From Alphaproteobacteria bacterium (GTDB taxonomy: Bacteria; Myxococcota_A; UBA796; GCA-2862545), in NCBI GenBank assembly GCA_020632885.1, contig JACKEQ010000015.1:68066-132065 (forward strand): 64,000 bases of DNA, read 5' to 3'. Shown in pieces: positions 41,442 through 49,378 of the stretch (the stretch's first letter is position 1; every line of letters starts with the position of its first letter). The position numbers and the translations under genes are program-made. The notes under the pieces are model-generated. The model was given only the letters and a program-made list of their open reading frames with translations, had not been told where the DNA came from and did not search any database.

Positions 41442-42019
41442 CCGTGCTGCTGTCCATGGCGCTCGTCGGCTGCGCCGATCCCATCTACTGGGTGGAACAG
41501 CCGTGCGGCCCCGTGACGATCGTGGGTGAGCGGAACGAGGACGAGTCCCCGTTCGAGGAACCCGTCGCGACCACGCTCCGAAGGACGCTCGACCTCGACG
41601 TGTCGATCGTGTGGCACGAGCCCGGGAACCCCTTCCCCACGGACTGGCAGCACATCACCGAGGTCGACCAGACCATCGCCGTGCGGCCCGAGGCCGCCTA
41701 CCGCTGCGGGGAGCCCGCCATCGTCGCACGGGAGCAGGGCCGTCTCGAGGGGCAGGGGTCCTACGAGTCGAGCTCCCGTGTGAGCTGGGAGAACCCCGAC
41801 GCCGCACCTGTCATCTGGATCCAGGTGCACACCAACGAGCCCACCACGAAAGCCTGGATGCTCGAGACCCTCGGGATCCCCGACGACCGCTACGCCATCG
41901 GGCTGGACCTCACCGATGACGCGGCGCGCCTCACCATCGGGAACGTCGACGGAGACATCGCGCGCGAGGAGCCCGCCTTCCTCGGCGACGTCACCTACGC
42001 GCCCCTGGGTGATCCGTGA
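41405..42019 (+). CDS. Lipoprotein, first of a tandem duplicated pair
   Basis: 204 residues from GTG 41405. Signal MDTILSVRRSTMTVLLSMALVGC with lipobox Cys23. The mature part has an acidic segment, two Cys, and a C-terminal block TKAWMLETLGIPDDRYAIGL...GNVDGDIAREEPAFLGDV shared almost identically with the next gene. I do not recognise the family. Its GTG lies 37 bases inside the preceding protease gene, and its stop overlaps the next gene (GTGA), so it is translated from the same mRNA. Possibly a surface lipoprotein acting with the protease. Confidence 0.7.
   Translation: MDTILSVRRSTMTVLLSMALVGCADPIYWVEQPCGPVTIVGERNEDESPFEEPVATTLRRTLDLDVSIVWHEPGNPFPTDWQHITEVDQTIAVRPEAAYRCGEPAIVAREQGRLEGQGSYESSSRVSWENPDAAPVIWIQVHTNEPTTKAWMLETLGIPDDRYAIGLDLTDDAARLTIGNVDGDIAREEPAFLGDVTYAPLGDP
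41846..41993 (+). repeat. Direct repeat copy 1 (3' block of lipoprotein gene)
   Basis: About 148 bases nearly identical to 42448-42595 (offset 602). The first 55 bases match exactly, beginning ACGAAAGCCTGGATGC, with only a few changes after that. Identity of DNA, including third codon positions, is much higher here than elsewhere in the two genes. Confidence 0.85.
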
Positions 42020-42618
42020 GGCTTTGTGGCTTCCTCGGCTGCGTCCTGATGGGGGGGTGTTCGGGAGGGACCACGTTCCCGTACTACCCGTGCGGGCCTG
42101 GTGATGCCGTGGAAGCGGCGACCTCGCCGTTCGGCGAGCCACCGGAGGCCACGCTGCGTCGCGCCCTCGACTTCGACGTCGAGATCACCTGGCACCGCCA
42201 GGACAACCCATTCACCACCCACTGGAAGCACATCACGGACGCGGCGTCGGCCATCTACGATCGGCCCGACGCACCGGAGCTCTGCGACGAGCCACCGTTC
42301 CTCACCCTTCAGCGCGGGACGCTGTCCGGACCCGACGGTACCTTCGACGTGGCATCCCGAGCGACGTGGGTGAACGCTGAATCGGAAGCGGCCTTCCTTG
42401 TCAGCCTGATCGTGAACCAGCCGTCCCAGAGCGCCTCGGCCACCCCTACGAAAGCCTGGATGCTCGAGACCCTCGGGATCCCCGACGACCGCTACGCCAT
42501 CGGCCTCGAGCTCACCGACGAGGCGGCGCGCCTCATCATCGGGAACGTCGACGGAGACATCGCGCGAGAGGAGCCCGCCTTCCTCGGCGACGTCAGCTTC
42601 ACACCGCTCGCGCCGTGA
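42016..42618 (+). CDS. Lipoprotein, second of a tandem duplicated pair
   Basis: 200 residues from GTG 42016. Signal MRLCGFLGCVLMGGC with lipobox Cys15. Mature part similar in plan to the previous gene: an acidic or aromatic N-terminal region (TTFPYYPCGPGD), the segment LRRALDFDVEITWHRQDNPF that corresponds to LRRTLDLDVSIVWHEPGNPF upstream, and the conserved C-terminal block. The two proteins are about 40-50 percent alike by eye in the middle and almost identical at the end. Unknown function. Confidence 0.7.
   Translation: MRLCGFLGCVLMGGCSGGTTFPYYPCGPGDAVEAATSPFGEPPEATLRRALDFDVEITWHRQDNPFTTHWKHITDAASAIYDRPDAPELCDEPPFLTLQRGTLSGPDGTFDVASRATWVNAESEAAFLVSLIVNQPSQSASATPTKAWMLETLGIPDDRYAIGLELTDEAARLIIGNVDGDIAREEPAFLGDVSFTPLAP
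42448..42595 (+). repeat. Direct repeat copy 2 (3' block of lipoprotein gene)
   Basis: Second copy of the block at 41846-41993. The local near-identity within otherwise diverged paralogues suggests gene conversion or recent recombination at the 3' ends. Confidence 0.85.
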
Positions 42619-42681
42619 GCCTGATCGGAGAGGCCTGCCCGTGACACCGGGCGGCCTGTGCGGTCGGCTCTTGCGCGGCCC

Positions 42682-43233
42682 TCAGAGGGAGATGCTGCGC
42701 GCAGCGCACACGAGCGCGTGCCTCTCGGTGCACGGGACGCGCATGGCATGGGTCCACGTGGTCCCCCGACCCGATCCGATCACCCCCGTGCCGATCGTGG
42801 AGCTCCAGGAGCGCCAGGACCCGCCCCAGCACGACGCCGTGGGCCGTCCCTCCCGATCCAGCGGCGACCAGTAACCGCCCTCGACGAGCCGACCGTGCTC
42901 GTCCAGCTCCAGCGGCGCCAGCAGCACGAGCCCCGCGTCCGTCAGCTCCAGGGTGGGCGTGCCGTCCAGCTGCACAGCGCGGTCCCCGACCTCCAGAGCC
43001 GCGAGAGGGTCGTGCAGGACCGCTCGGAATCCACCCCCGAGCCCGGCCTCGCGCCCGCGGGACTGGCAGATCAGGCCGGCATCCCAGTAGTCACCCGCGA
43101 AGACCTCGCGCGTGACGAAGACCACCGGTCCGTCCAGGCTCGGTGGGGCAGCGGGCGGCGGCTCGAGCACCGTGCGCTCCTCGAGCGGTGCGCACGCAGC
43201 CAGCGCGAAGCCCAGGAGCAGCGTCCGGCTCAA
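42682..43233 (-). CDS. DUF1554-like lipoprotein
   Basis: 183 residues from a TTG in a TTGA overlap with the MopE gene stop. Signal MSRTLLLGFALAAC with lipobox Cys14. The body resembles DUF1554: FVTREVFAGDYWDAGLICQ then AGLGGGFRAVLHDP, then GYWSPLDREGRPTASCWGGSWRSWSS with Cys in CTERHALVCA at the end, i.e. a C-type-lectin-like collagen-NC type fold. Function unknown; likely a surface-binding domain. It is downstream of and coupled to the MopE-like gene, and converges with the duplicated lipoprotein genes. Confidence 0.6.
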   Translation of the reverse strand: MSRTLLLGFALAACAPLEERTVLEPPPAAPPSLDGPVVFVTREVFAGDYWDAGLICQSRGREAGLGGGFRAVLHDPLAALEVGDRAVQLDGTPTLELTDAGLVLLAPLELDEHGRLVEGGYWSPLDREGRPTASCWGGSWRSWSSTIGTGVIGSGRGTTWTHAMRVPCTERHALVCAARSISL

Positions 43234-43877
43234 AGGACCTCCTCCGGCGTGCCGTCGAGATCGAGGTCGGGGGCTGGCTCGTCGTCACCCGTACAGTCCT
43301 GATCGACCCCGTCCAGCGGGACGTCGAAGGCACCCGGGTTCCGCGCGGGATCCCCGTCGTCGCAGTCACCGTGGAGAGGCGCAGACACGGGATCGGGCTC
43401 GCAGGTCCACGCCAGCGCCCCCGCGAACCCATCCCCATCGCGATCGGGCCAGAAGATCACGGCCTCGTCCTCATCGACGAGCCCGTCGCAGTCGCTGTCG
43501 ACGCGGTCGCAGACGTCCGGCTCGGGGCCCGGGTGGACGTCCGCGCTGGTCTCGTCACAGTCCCCCGCCGTCGCCACATGGTCGGCCCGGGCGGAACAGA
43601 CGGGCAGCTCGACGGGTGCACCGGCCCCGTAGCCGTCCCCGTCGACGTCCGCGTAGAAGACCCCGACGACGTCATCGGAGTCCTCGTCGACGAGCCCGTC
43701 ACAGTCGTTGTCGACGCCATCACAGCGCTCGGGTGCCCCCGGGAACACCGCGGGATCGAGGTCGTCGCAGTCGCTCTGCGCGCTCGCGCCGTCGCGGTCG
43801 CGGTCCTCGTACAGTGGTGGAGGCGGGGGCAACGGCGGAGGCGGCACCGCACGGGCGAGCAGGGCGAGGATCAGCAT
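43230..43877 (-). CDS. MopE-like exported Asp-rich protein
   Basis: 215 residues from the ATG giving MLILALLARAVPPPP, a signal peptide followed by a Pro tract; the longer start at 43901 adds eight residues before the signal. The mature protein consists of at least three MopE-type repeats (D-x-D-G-x-x-x-x-x-D-C-D-D ... C-D-x-V-D-N/S-D-C-D-G-L-V-D-E) with paired cysteines, forming Ca- or Cu-binding loops. The family is widespread in Myxococcota surface proteins. Co-transcribed with the DUF1554-like gene via a TTGA overlap. Probably extracellular or outer-surface. Confidence 0.8.
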   Translation of the reverse strand: MLILALLARAVPPPPLPPPPPLYEDRDRDGASAQSDCDDLDPAVFPGAPERCDGVDNDCDGLVDEDSDDVVGVFYADVDGDGYGAGAPVELPVCSARADHVATAGDCDETSADVHPGPEPDVCDRVDSDCDGLVDEDEAVIFWPDRDGDGFAGALAWTCEPDPVSAPLHGDCDDGDPARNPGAFDVPLDGVDQDCTGDDEPAPDLDLDGTPEEVL

Positions 43878-43910
43878 CCCTGCAGGATGCCCGCTCGCCA
43901 CGCCACCCGC

Positions 43911-44165
43911 TCAGTCCCCCGGTGGACCCTTCGCAGCGCCAGCCTCCGCGCGGGCCCGCATACGGTCGTACACCCAGCGCGAGCCCACCAGGAACGCGAC
44001 ACCCGCCGCCAGCGCACCCGCCGTGCCGACCTTCCGCTGGAGCGTCGGCAGTGGCTCGACCCCGAGCCAGAGCACCACATAGACGAGCATCGAGAGCCAC
44101 CCGGCGTAGAGCACCCAGGCGACGACGTCCACGACCAGTGAGTCGTCCAGATCCTGCTCGTCCAT
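43911..44165 (-). CDS. Small two-helix membrane protein
   Basis: 84 residues from ATG 44165. Two hydrophobic helices (VVAWVLYAGWLSMLVYVVLWL and VGTAGALAAGVAFLVGSRWV) with a short positively charged loop between, and an acidic N-terminal part (MDEQDLDDSLVV). No family recognised. The MopE-like gene starts 33 bases downstream on the same strand. The 250-base gap on the other side is the upstream region of the divergent lipoprotein gene. Confidence 0.65.
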   Translation of the reverse strand: MDEQDLDDSLVVDVVAWVLYAGWLSMLVYVVLWLGVEPLPTLQRKVGTAGALAAGVAFLVGSRWVYDRMRARAEAGAAKGPPGD

Positions 44166-44415
44166 GGGGCTCGCTAACCGATACAAAACCCTGCTGCCCT
44201 CGGGCGGGCAGTCCGGTGTCCCCTGCATCGACGGCGGCCACGTCGTCACGAGCGCGCGCCCTGAACGGTCGGGGGGCCTTCCGCCAGGGCGCTGCGCTTC
44301 CCCTCCCCCATCGATCTCCGGAAAAAAGATCGATCTCCCGTTTCCGATCCCGGGGCATCGTGGGTCCAACGGAGCGACACCCGGGCAGCACCGGGGAACG
44401 ACTCTGGAGGTCACC
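44166..44415 (+). promoter_or_regulatory. Upstream region of divergent genes
   Basis: 250 bases without a gene. Contains a GATCGATCT...AGATCGATC palindromic pair with an A-rich centre (GGAAAAAAG) at about 44311-44337 and an AT-richer stretch GATCTCCCGTTTCCGATCC, which could be an operator or promoter; no clear consensus promoter can be assigned. A GGAGG site precedes the ATG at 44416. Confidence 0.4.
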
Positions 44416-45375
44416 ATGAACAAGCTCGCCAACCTCGCCCTCGCCGCCTTCGCCATCACCCTCGGGGCGGCCTGCGAGCCCACCGAGCAGGGCCCCGACG
44501 CCACCGCCTGGGCCGGCGCGCTCCCCGACCAGCGCATCCTCGTGAGCATGCCGACCGACGACGGCGCCCGTGCCGTGGGCCAGACCGCCGACAGCTACGT
44601 CTGGACGCGCAACGCCACCCAGCACGTGAACGGCCTCATCGGCTTCGTGCTCACCACGGTCGACACCATCACGGACTTCCAGCCCACCTACTCCTCCGAC
44701 GACAACGAGTACCTCTGGGGCCCCTGGAACGACGGCGGGCTCGACCCGAACGAGACGGCCCTCTACGTCCGTCACGACGACGTGGCCGGCACGTACGGCT
44801 GGGCCATCATCCAGCGGCCGAAGGAGTCCACGTCGGACGCCGACTGGGTCCCCGTGGTCGCCGGCGAGGCCACCCCGGGCGAGACCGAGGACACCGGGTC
44901 GGGCTTCTTCGTCATCGACTTCGACGCCATCGCCGCCCTGAACCCGGCCGAGAGCACCACGGGCCGGTTCGCCAGCCGCTACGAGATCAGCGCGGACGGC
45001 GTGTCCGCCGAGGCCGGCTTCGAGGACTTCTCGGAGAACGGAGGCCCGCTCGCCAACGCGCTCTACCGCTACGACCAGGACGGCACGGGCGCGGGTGCGA
45101 TGGACCTCGGCCTCGAGGCCGACACCGACGACGAGGGCACCGAGCGGGAGACGATCGTGCTCCGCACGCGCTGGATGGCCGACGGGCAGGGCCGCGGCGA
45201 CATGGTGGTGTTCGGCGGCGACATGGGGCCCTTCGTGCTCGCGGCCTCCCAGTGCTGGGACAGCGGGTTCGACTCGGTGTACGAGGTGACCAACCTGCTC
45301 ACCGAGGAGGGCGACGCGAGCCTCTGCGCCTTCGAGGCCGCCGAGTGGAACGAGGACGCGCCCGAAGCCGAGTGA
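44416..45375 (+). CDS. Hypothetical lipoprotein
   Basis: 319 residues from ATG 44416 behind GGAGGTCACC. Signal MNKLANLALAAFAITLGAAC with lipobox Cys20. The mature part is rich in acidic residues, has two late cysteines (SQCWDSG and SLCAFEAAE) and an acidic tail. The pattern of alternating strands (YGWAIIQRPKE, DMVVFGGDMGPFVLAASQCWD) suggests a beta domain. No family recognised. Followed after 51 bases by another exported protein gene on the same strand. Confidence 0.65.
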   Translation: MNKLANLALAAFAITLGAACEPTEQGPDATAWAGALPDQRILVSMPTDDGARAVGQTADSYVWTRNATQHVNGLIGFVLTTVDTITDFQPTYSSDDNEYLWGPWNDGGLDPNETALYVRHDDVAGTYGWAIIQRPKESTSDADWVPVVAGEATPGETEDTGSGFFVIDFDAIAALNPAESTTGRFASRYEISADGVSAEAGFEDFSENGGPLANALYRYDQDGTGAGAMDLGLEADTDDEGTERETIVLRTRWMADGQGRGDMVVFGGDMGPFVLAASQCWDSGFDSVYEVTNLLTEEGDASLCAFEAAEWNEDAPEAE

Positions 45376-45426
45376 GCCGCAGGTCCGGGGGTGCTATCCT
45401 GACGTGTACGCACCCCCGGAGTCCCC

Positions 45427-46347
45427 ATGGTCGTCGCTCTCTCGATGCTCGCCCCCGCACACGCCGCCCCGCCGCCCGACGCGGAGCTCATGCGAACGAT
45501 GCTGGAGGGCGCCGAGCTCCACCAGACCGTGACCCTCCAGGAGGCTGGCAGCAAGCCCCGGAGGGTCGTGGTGTTCGACCCCCGGCCGGGCGCGAAGGCG
45601 TCCTACCGCATGGAGAGCTCCCAGACGATGGAGATGTCCGTGGTGGGCCCCGACGGCAACCGGATGACCATCCCGGGCCTCGACATGGCGCCGGTCACGG
45701 GCTTCACGATGTACACCGAGGTGGGCGAGCCCCTCGCGATGGGCCAGGTGCCGGTCTCGGTGCGCTACGGGGAGGTGTCCGTCACCGGCGTGCCCGCCGT
45801 GATGGGCGAGCAGATGCTCGCGAGCCTGAAGGTGCTCGACGGTCTCGGGTTCCGGGTGCTCTTCGACGAGGGCGCCATCGTGCAGATGGACGTCTCCGCG
45901 AAGGACCAGGCGCTCTACGAGGGCATGCAGACCCTCGTGGACCAGTACGCCACGAACCTCCCGAGCTTTCCGTCCGAGGCCATCGGGGTGGGCGCGGTCT
46001 ACACGGTGGACTCGCGCATGAAGATGGCGGGCATGGACCTCGTGTCCAAGCAGACCGCGACGGTCACCGAGCTGACGGACACCTCGATCACCACGAGCGT
46101 GGTGTACACGATGGAGCTCGGCGACCCCAACGTGCAGGTGCCCGGCCTGCCGCCCGGCGCGGAGATGGCGTTCACGTCCTTCGAGGGCGCGGGCAAGGGC
46201 ACGCTGACCACGGACCTCACCACGATGTCTTACAAGGGCGAGCTGACCCTCGACCTCACGATGGACATGAAGGTGGACAGCCTGCAGCTGCCCGGTGGGT
46301 CGACGCAGATGGGGATGAGCCTGTCGCAGAAGTCGGTCTGGAAGTAG
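45427..46347 (+). CDS. Exported hypothetical protein
   Basis: 306 residues from ATG 45427. Signal MVVALSMLAPAHAAPP. Repeated antiparallel-strand patterns (RVVVFDPRPG, FTMYTEVGEPLAMGQVPVSVRYGEV, AIGVGAVYTVDSRMKMAGMDLVSKQTATVTELTD) resemble the DUF6263-type lipoprotein fold, a beta-barrel-like periplasmic domain, but I cannot confirm this. The preceding lipoprotein gene ends 51 bases earlier. The stop codon is inside a strong hairpin. Confidence 0.6.
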   Translation: MVVALSMLAPAHAAPPPDAELMRTMLEGAELHQTVTLQEAGSKPRRVVVFDPRPGAKASYRMESSQTMEMSVVGPDGNRMTIPGLDMAPVTGFTMYTEVGEPLAMGQVPVSVRYGEVSVTGVPAVMGEQMLASLKVLDGLGFRVLFDEGAIVQMDVSAKDQALYEGMQTLVDQYATNLPSFPSEAIGVGAVYTVDSRMKMAGMDLVSKQTATVTELTDTSITTSVVYTMELGDPNVQVPGLPPGAEMAFTSFEGAGKGTLTTDLTTMSYKGELTLDLTMDMKVDSLQLPGGSTQMGMSLSQKSVWK

Positions 46348-46386
46348 GGTGCCTCGAAGGGCCACAGGCCCTTCGAAGCACCCTAC
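46344..46386 (+). terminator. Stop-codon-embedded hairpin after exported protein gene
   Basis: Inverted repeat with 20-base arms and one mismatch around an ACA loop: GTAGGGTGC...TCGAAGGGCC pairs with GGCCCTTCGA...GCACCCTAC. The gene's own stop TAG (46345-46347) is part of the left arm. No T-run follows, so termination would need Rho or hairpin alone. Confidence 0.75.
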
Positions 46387-46686
46387 CCCGTGCCCGTGCC
46401 CGACATCAGCCTCGAGACCACAGATACGTGGAGAGCAGGGCTCCGGCGTGGGGACACCGCGCGAGCACTCACCGCAGAGCTGAACGTCTCTCCTGCACAA
46501 TGGACGCGCAGGCACGGGCAGGTTCACGATGGCGTACTTCCCGGGCGTCCGGGCGGCGCATTGACACCAATCACCATGTTGTACGTTCTTCCTCTATCAT
46601 GGCCCCGCGGGCACGGGCACGGGCACGGGCACGGGCACGGGTGCAGCACCCAGTGAGTCGCGCTGCGCGCGATTCACTGGGTGCTG
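46348..46686. other. 339-base intergenic region, no gene supported
   Basis: Between two strong hairpins lies about 200 bases of lower GC, including TTGACACCAATCACC and GTTCTTCCTCTATCAT, then a (GGGCAC)n hexamer repeat at 46609-46640. A short frame at 46390-46656 is present but lacks a convincing start, codon pattern or domain, and I do not call it. Left and right parts also carry GCCCGTGCCC and its reverse complement. It may hold a remnant or a small RNA; nothing firm can be said. Confidence 0.5.
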
Positions 46687-46687
46687 C
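46643..46687 (-). terminator. Hairpin at the end of the 2OG oxygenase gene
   Basis: Near-perfect palindrome: 14-base arm GCAGCACCCAGTGA and its complement TCACTGGGTGCTGC, then inner TCGCGC/GCGCGA around a TGC loop. Its right end touches the stop codon of the minus-strand oxygenase gene (46687-46689). No U-run follows on the minus strand. Confidence 0.75.
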
Positions 46688-47400
46688 TAGAACCACGACT
46701 CCCACCCCCCGAACACATCCGCACCGTGCAGCGTGGCCGAGATCCGCGCGTCCGGACCGTCGAACGGCTGGATCTGATGGAGCCGGTGGCTCGAGAACAC
46801 CACGAGATCACCGGGCTCGCCGCGCACCTCGACGGGCTCACCGCGCGCGACCTCGGGCTCGCCGAGCAGCACGTCCCAGAGCTTCAGACCCCCGCCAGCG
46901 CGGCCCTGCTGCAGGATCAGCACGAGCGATAGCGCCGGGGGACGGGCGTCCTTCTGGGCCGGCGTCAGCCCCTCGTGGTCGAAGTGCACACACCCGCCGT
47001 GGTCCGCGCACACCCCACCCGACGGGAAGACGTGGATGCCGGCCCCCGCCCAGCGCGGACGCTGCACGACAGGTGCCCCGACGAGCCGCTCCAGCGCTGC
47101 CCGCATGGCGTCCTGGAGCCCGGGGACCACGGCCTCGACGTCCTGATCCCCCTGCCCCGCCGTGGCGAAGTAGTCCGACGCACGGTCGGTCTCGAGGTGG
47201 GCGTACCACGCCCGACCGACCGCGAACTGCTTGCCGTCGAAGTCCGCGACCCACCGATCCCGAGCCGCCAGGACGGCCTGCACGGCCTCCCGGGCCCGCT
47301 CCGAGGACCAGAACCCCCGCACGACGAGCACGCGATGGTCGTCGAGCCAGCGGAGGCCGTCGCCCGGACCCAGCGCGTCCGGGGTGAGCTCCAGGGTCAC
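46687..47400 (-). CDS. 2-oxoglutarate/Fe(II) dioxygenase family protein
   Basis: 237 residues from a GTG overlapping the upstream stop (GTGA). The double-stranded beta-helix has the facial triad HFD...H in VHFDHEG and SSHRLHQIQ, and the 2OG-binding Arg in ARISAT, with strands IHVFPSGGV and LVVFSSH. The FSSHRLHQI end resembles prolyl-4-hydroxylase-type (2OG-FeII_Oxy) enzymes. It hydroxylates some protein or small-molecule substrate, unknown. Downstream partner of the hypothetical gene at 47397, possibly co-transcribed with the surface protein further upstream. Confidence 0.8.
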   Translation of the reverse strand: MTLELTPDALGPGDGLRWLDDHRVLVVRGFWSSERAREAVQAVLAARDRWVADFDGKQFAVGRAWYAHLETDRASDYFATAGQGDQDVEAVVPGLQDAMRAALERLVGAPVVQRPRWAGAGIHVFPSGGVCADHGGCVHFDHEGLTPAQKDARPPALSLVLILQQGRAGGGLKLWDVLLGEPEVARGEPVEVRGEPGDLVVFSSHRLHQIQPFDGPDARISATLHGADVFGGWESWF

Positions 47401-47972
47401 AGCACCGGACCCAGGTGGTGGTAGGTGCCATCGCCGAGCTGGGTCTCCATGACGCCCCATCCACCGCGGCCCGGGCGGACCATCACGACGTCCGAGGTGA
47501 CCGACGGGAAGTCGAGCGTGGGCAGCATGCGCAGCAGATGGTCGAGGAGATCCGCGGACACGCCGTCCTCGTCCTCGATGTCGGTGAGCTCGTCGAGCAA
47601 CCGGCCCGTGAGCCCGCGGGCCGGCGCGAGCACGAGCACCGTGACGAACGCGTACGAGGCGTCGTCCGGGTAGCGCCAGGGCTGCTCCTCACGGGCGTCC
47701 TGGGCGGTGCCCTCCAGCCAGCCCCAGTAGGCGTCCTCGGCCTCACCGGGGTCGTCGAGGTACTCCCACGACGCGTACTGGAGCTGGTCGGCCACCGCGA
47801 GCAGCTCGTCCACCAGCCCCTCGTAGAAGGACGCCTTGCCCCGCTCGTCGAGGACGTCGGCCGCCCCGCGCACCCGGTCGGCCAGCCGCTCCTCGAGCCC
47901 CGGGCACATGGCGCGGGGCCAGAGCACCTGGAGCGCGAAGAAGACGTGGGGCGCGGTGATCCGGTCGGACAC
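47397..47972 (-). CDS. Hypothetical cytoplasmic protein
   Basis: 191 residues from a GTG that shares one base with the upstream TAG. Largely helical, acidic, no signal peptide, a Trp- and Asp-rich central part (WEYLDDPGEAEDAYWGWLEGTA). It has no recognised motif. Overlaps with the genes on both sides, so it belongs to the same three-gene unit as the H/Y/G-rich Tat protein and the 2OG oxygenase. Confidence 0.6.
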   Translation of the reverse strand: MSDRITAPHVFFALQVLWPRAMCPGLEERLADRVRGAADVLDERGKASFYEGLVDELLAVADQLQYASWEYLDDPGEAEDAYWGWLEGTAQDAREEQPWRYPDDASYAFVTVLVLAPARGLTGRLLDELTDIEDEDGVSADLLDHLLRMLPTLDFPSVTSDVVMVRPGRGGWGVMETQLGDGTYHHLGPVL

Positions 47973-49354
47973 TAGCTGTAGCCCCGGCCCCCGCTGCGTC
48001 CCCAGCTGCCCGACGAGCCGGAGCGCGCCCGCGACGCCGCGGCGCCCTTGGACTGCGTGGACGACATGCCGAGCTTGGAGCCGCGCTTCTCGACGTTCAC
48101 CTTGCCGAAGCCCGAAGGCGTCTTGTTGCCCGAGAACGTCGTGGAGCGGAAGCCCGGCTTGTAGCTGGAGCGCCGGAAGCCGCTCGACGGGGCCACCGCG
48201 CCGTACCGAGGCGTGCCGAACCCGTAGTGCGGCCAGAAGAACCAGTGGGACCCGTAGCCGCCGTAGTGATGGAAGCTGCTGTGGCGGTACGACGTGCCGT
48301 ACGTGTCGGCCGTGGCCACCTCGGAGCCCACGGTCTCACCCGCCGGCGGGGCCGCGCCGGGCGCGGCCTTGGCGTAGTCGGCGGCGTCCGCGCCCTGCGG
48401 GACGGGCTTGAAGGCGTCCGCCCCCACGAGCTGCACACCCACGCCGTTCTTCATCCAGTCCATGACGACCGCGTTCTGGTCGTCGAGCTCCTCGTCCGAC
48501 GCCTTGGGACGCACGAGGATCACGTGGCTCACACCGAGGTCCTTGAGGGCCCGCGCGCTCGGCATGTGGGCGACGTACCGGTTGTCGAAGGCCTTGCCGT
48601 CGAAGGTGGCGAGCCGGTTGGCGTCGAGCACGAAGACCGGTGGGGCCTTCTCGGGACGGGCGGCCGCCATCTGCTCGAAGGTGGCCCGACGGTCGACCGC
48701 CGCGGCGAGCGTGAGGTGGCTCGGCACGGAGCCCTTGGGGTGGGGCCAGTTGTCGAACACGAACACGGGGTCGAAGCGGTTGGCGAGACCCGCGGCGAAC
48801 GCCACGGCCTCGGGGCCCGGGAGGTCGACCACGACAGCCCGACCGGGGGGCGCTCCGTCGAACAGCGACGAGAGACCCGCACCCGCGAGCTCGGCGTTCT
48901 CCATCTCGGGCGTGTGGTAGGGCTTGAGGGCCTTCGCGAGGTCGCCCGCGGCGGCGGACCCCTGGCGCACGGAGTCGAACAGCACGCCGCGCGCGAAGGG
49001 CTGGTGGGCCGCGTTCTTCGGCTTCAGCGCGTCCGCCAGGGTGTGGAGGGACGCCGGATCCACGGTGCCCTCGCCGGGCATGACGAGCTTGGCGCCGTCG
49101 GCCCCGAAGTCCCAGCCCTCCTTCTGCTGGAGCTCGAGGGCGGCCTTCTGCTCGATGGCCGGCAGCGCGCTGCCGCCCCCGCCCACACAGGCGGTGTTGC
49201 TGCCGAGCACGGTGACCGCCGAGAGGCCCGCGAGCCCGAGCAGCGCGCCTCGACGGGACAGCCCGTCACCGTCGGTGGACTCGCTCCGGCGCCACCAGCG
49301 CGCCGCCACGAGCTCCGGCTCGTCGAGCTCCTGCACCTTGTCGAACTCAGCCAT
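47972..49354 (-). CDS. Exported protein with Tat-type signal and His/Tyr/Gly-rich tail
   Basis: 460 residues from ATG 49354. The signal-like part is at residues about 28-57 (SRRGALLGLAGLSAVTVLGSNTAC), a Tat-like RR motif followed by a lipobox-like Cys, after a charged N-terminal extension. A central alpha/beta domain (VVVDLPGPEAVAFAAGL, VFVFDNWPHPKG) is Rossmann-like. The last 110 residues are rich in Tyr, His, Gly and Ser (YRHSSFHHYGGYGSHWFFWPHYGFG) and probably unfolded, then Arg/Ser-rich. Unknown function; the tail could bind metal or cell-surface glycans. First gene of a three-gene unit; the ATP-grasp gene ends 24 bases upstream. Confidence 0.6.
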   Translation of the reverse strand: MAEFDKVQELDEPELVAARWWRRSESTDGDGLSRRGALLGLAGLSAVTVLGSNTACVGGGGSALPAIEQKAALELQQKEGWDFGADGAKLVMPGEGTVDPASLHTLADALKPKNAAHQPFARGVLFDSVRQGSAAAGDLAKALKPYHTPEMENAELAGAGLSSLFDGAPPGRAVVVDLPGPEAVAFAAGLANRFDPVFVFDNWPHPKGSVPSHLTLAAAVDRRATFEQMAAARPEKAPPVFVLDANRLATFDGKAFDNRYVAHMPSARALKDLGVSHVILVRPKASDEELDDQNAVVMDWMKNGVGVQLVGADAFKPVPQGADAADYAKAAPGAAPPAGETVGSEVATADTYGTSYRHSSFHHYGGYGSHWFFWPHYGFGTPRYGAVAPSSGFRRSSYKPGFRSTTFSGNKTPSGFGKVNVEKRGSKLGMSSTQSKGAAASRARSGSSGSWGRSGGRGYS

Positions 49355-49378
49355 CGATCCTCCCTGATCCGCGAGACT

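Noticed and set aside
46561..46600. TTGACA-like promoter at 46561
   Set aside because: TTGACA is present but no -10 box lies at a 16-18 base spacing; the nearest TATCAT is about 28 bases away.
46390..46656. An 88-residue frame in the 46.4-46.7 kb gap
   Set aside because: It starts inside a hairpin-flanked low-GC region, ends in a Gly-His run from the GGGCAC repeat and shows no codon-pattern or domain support.
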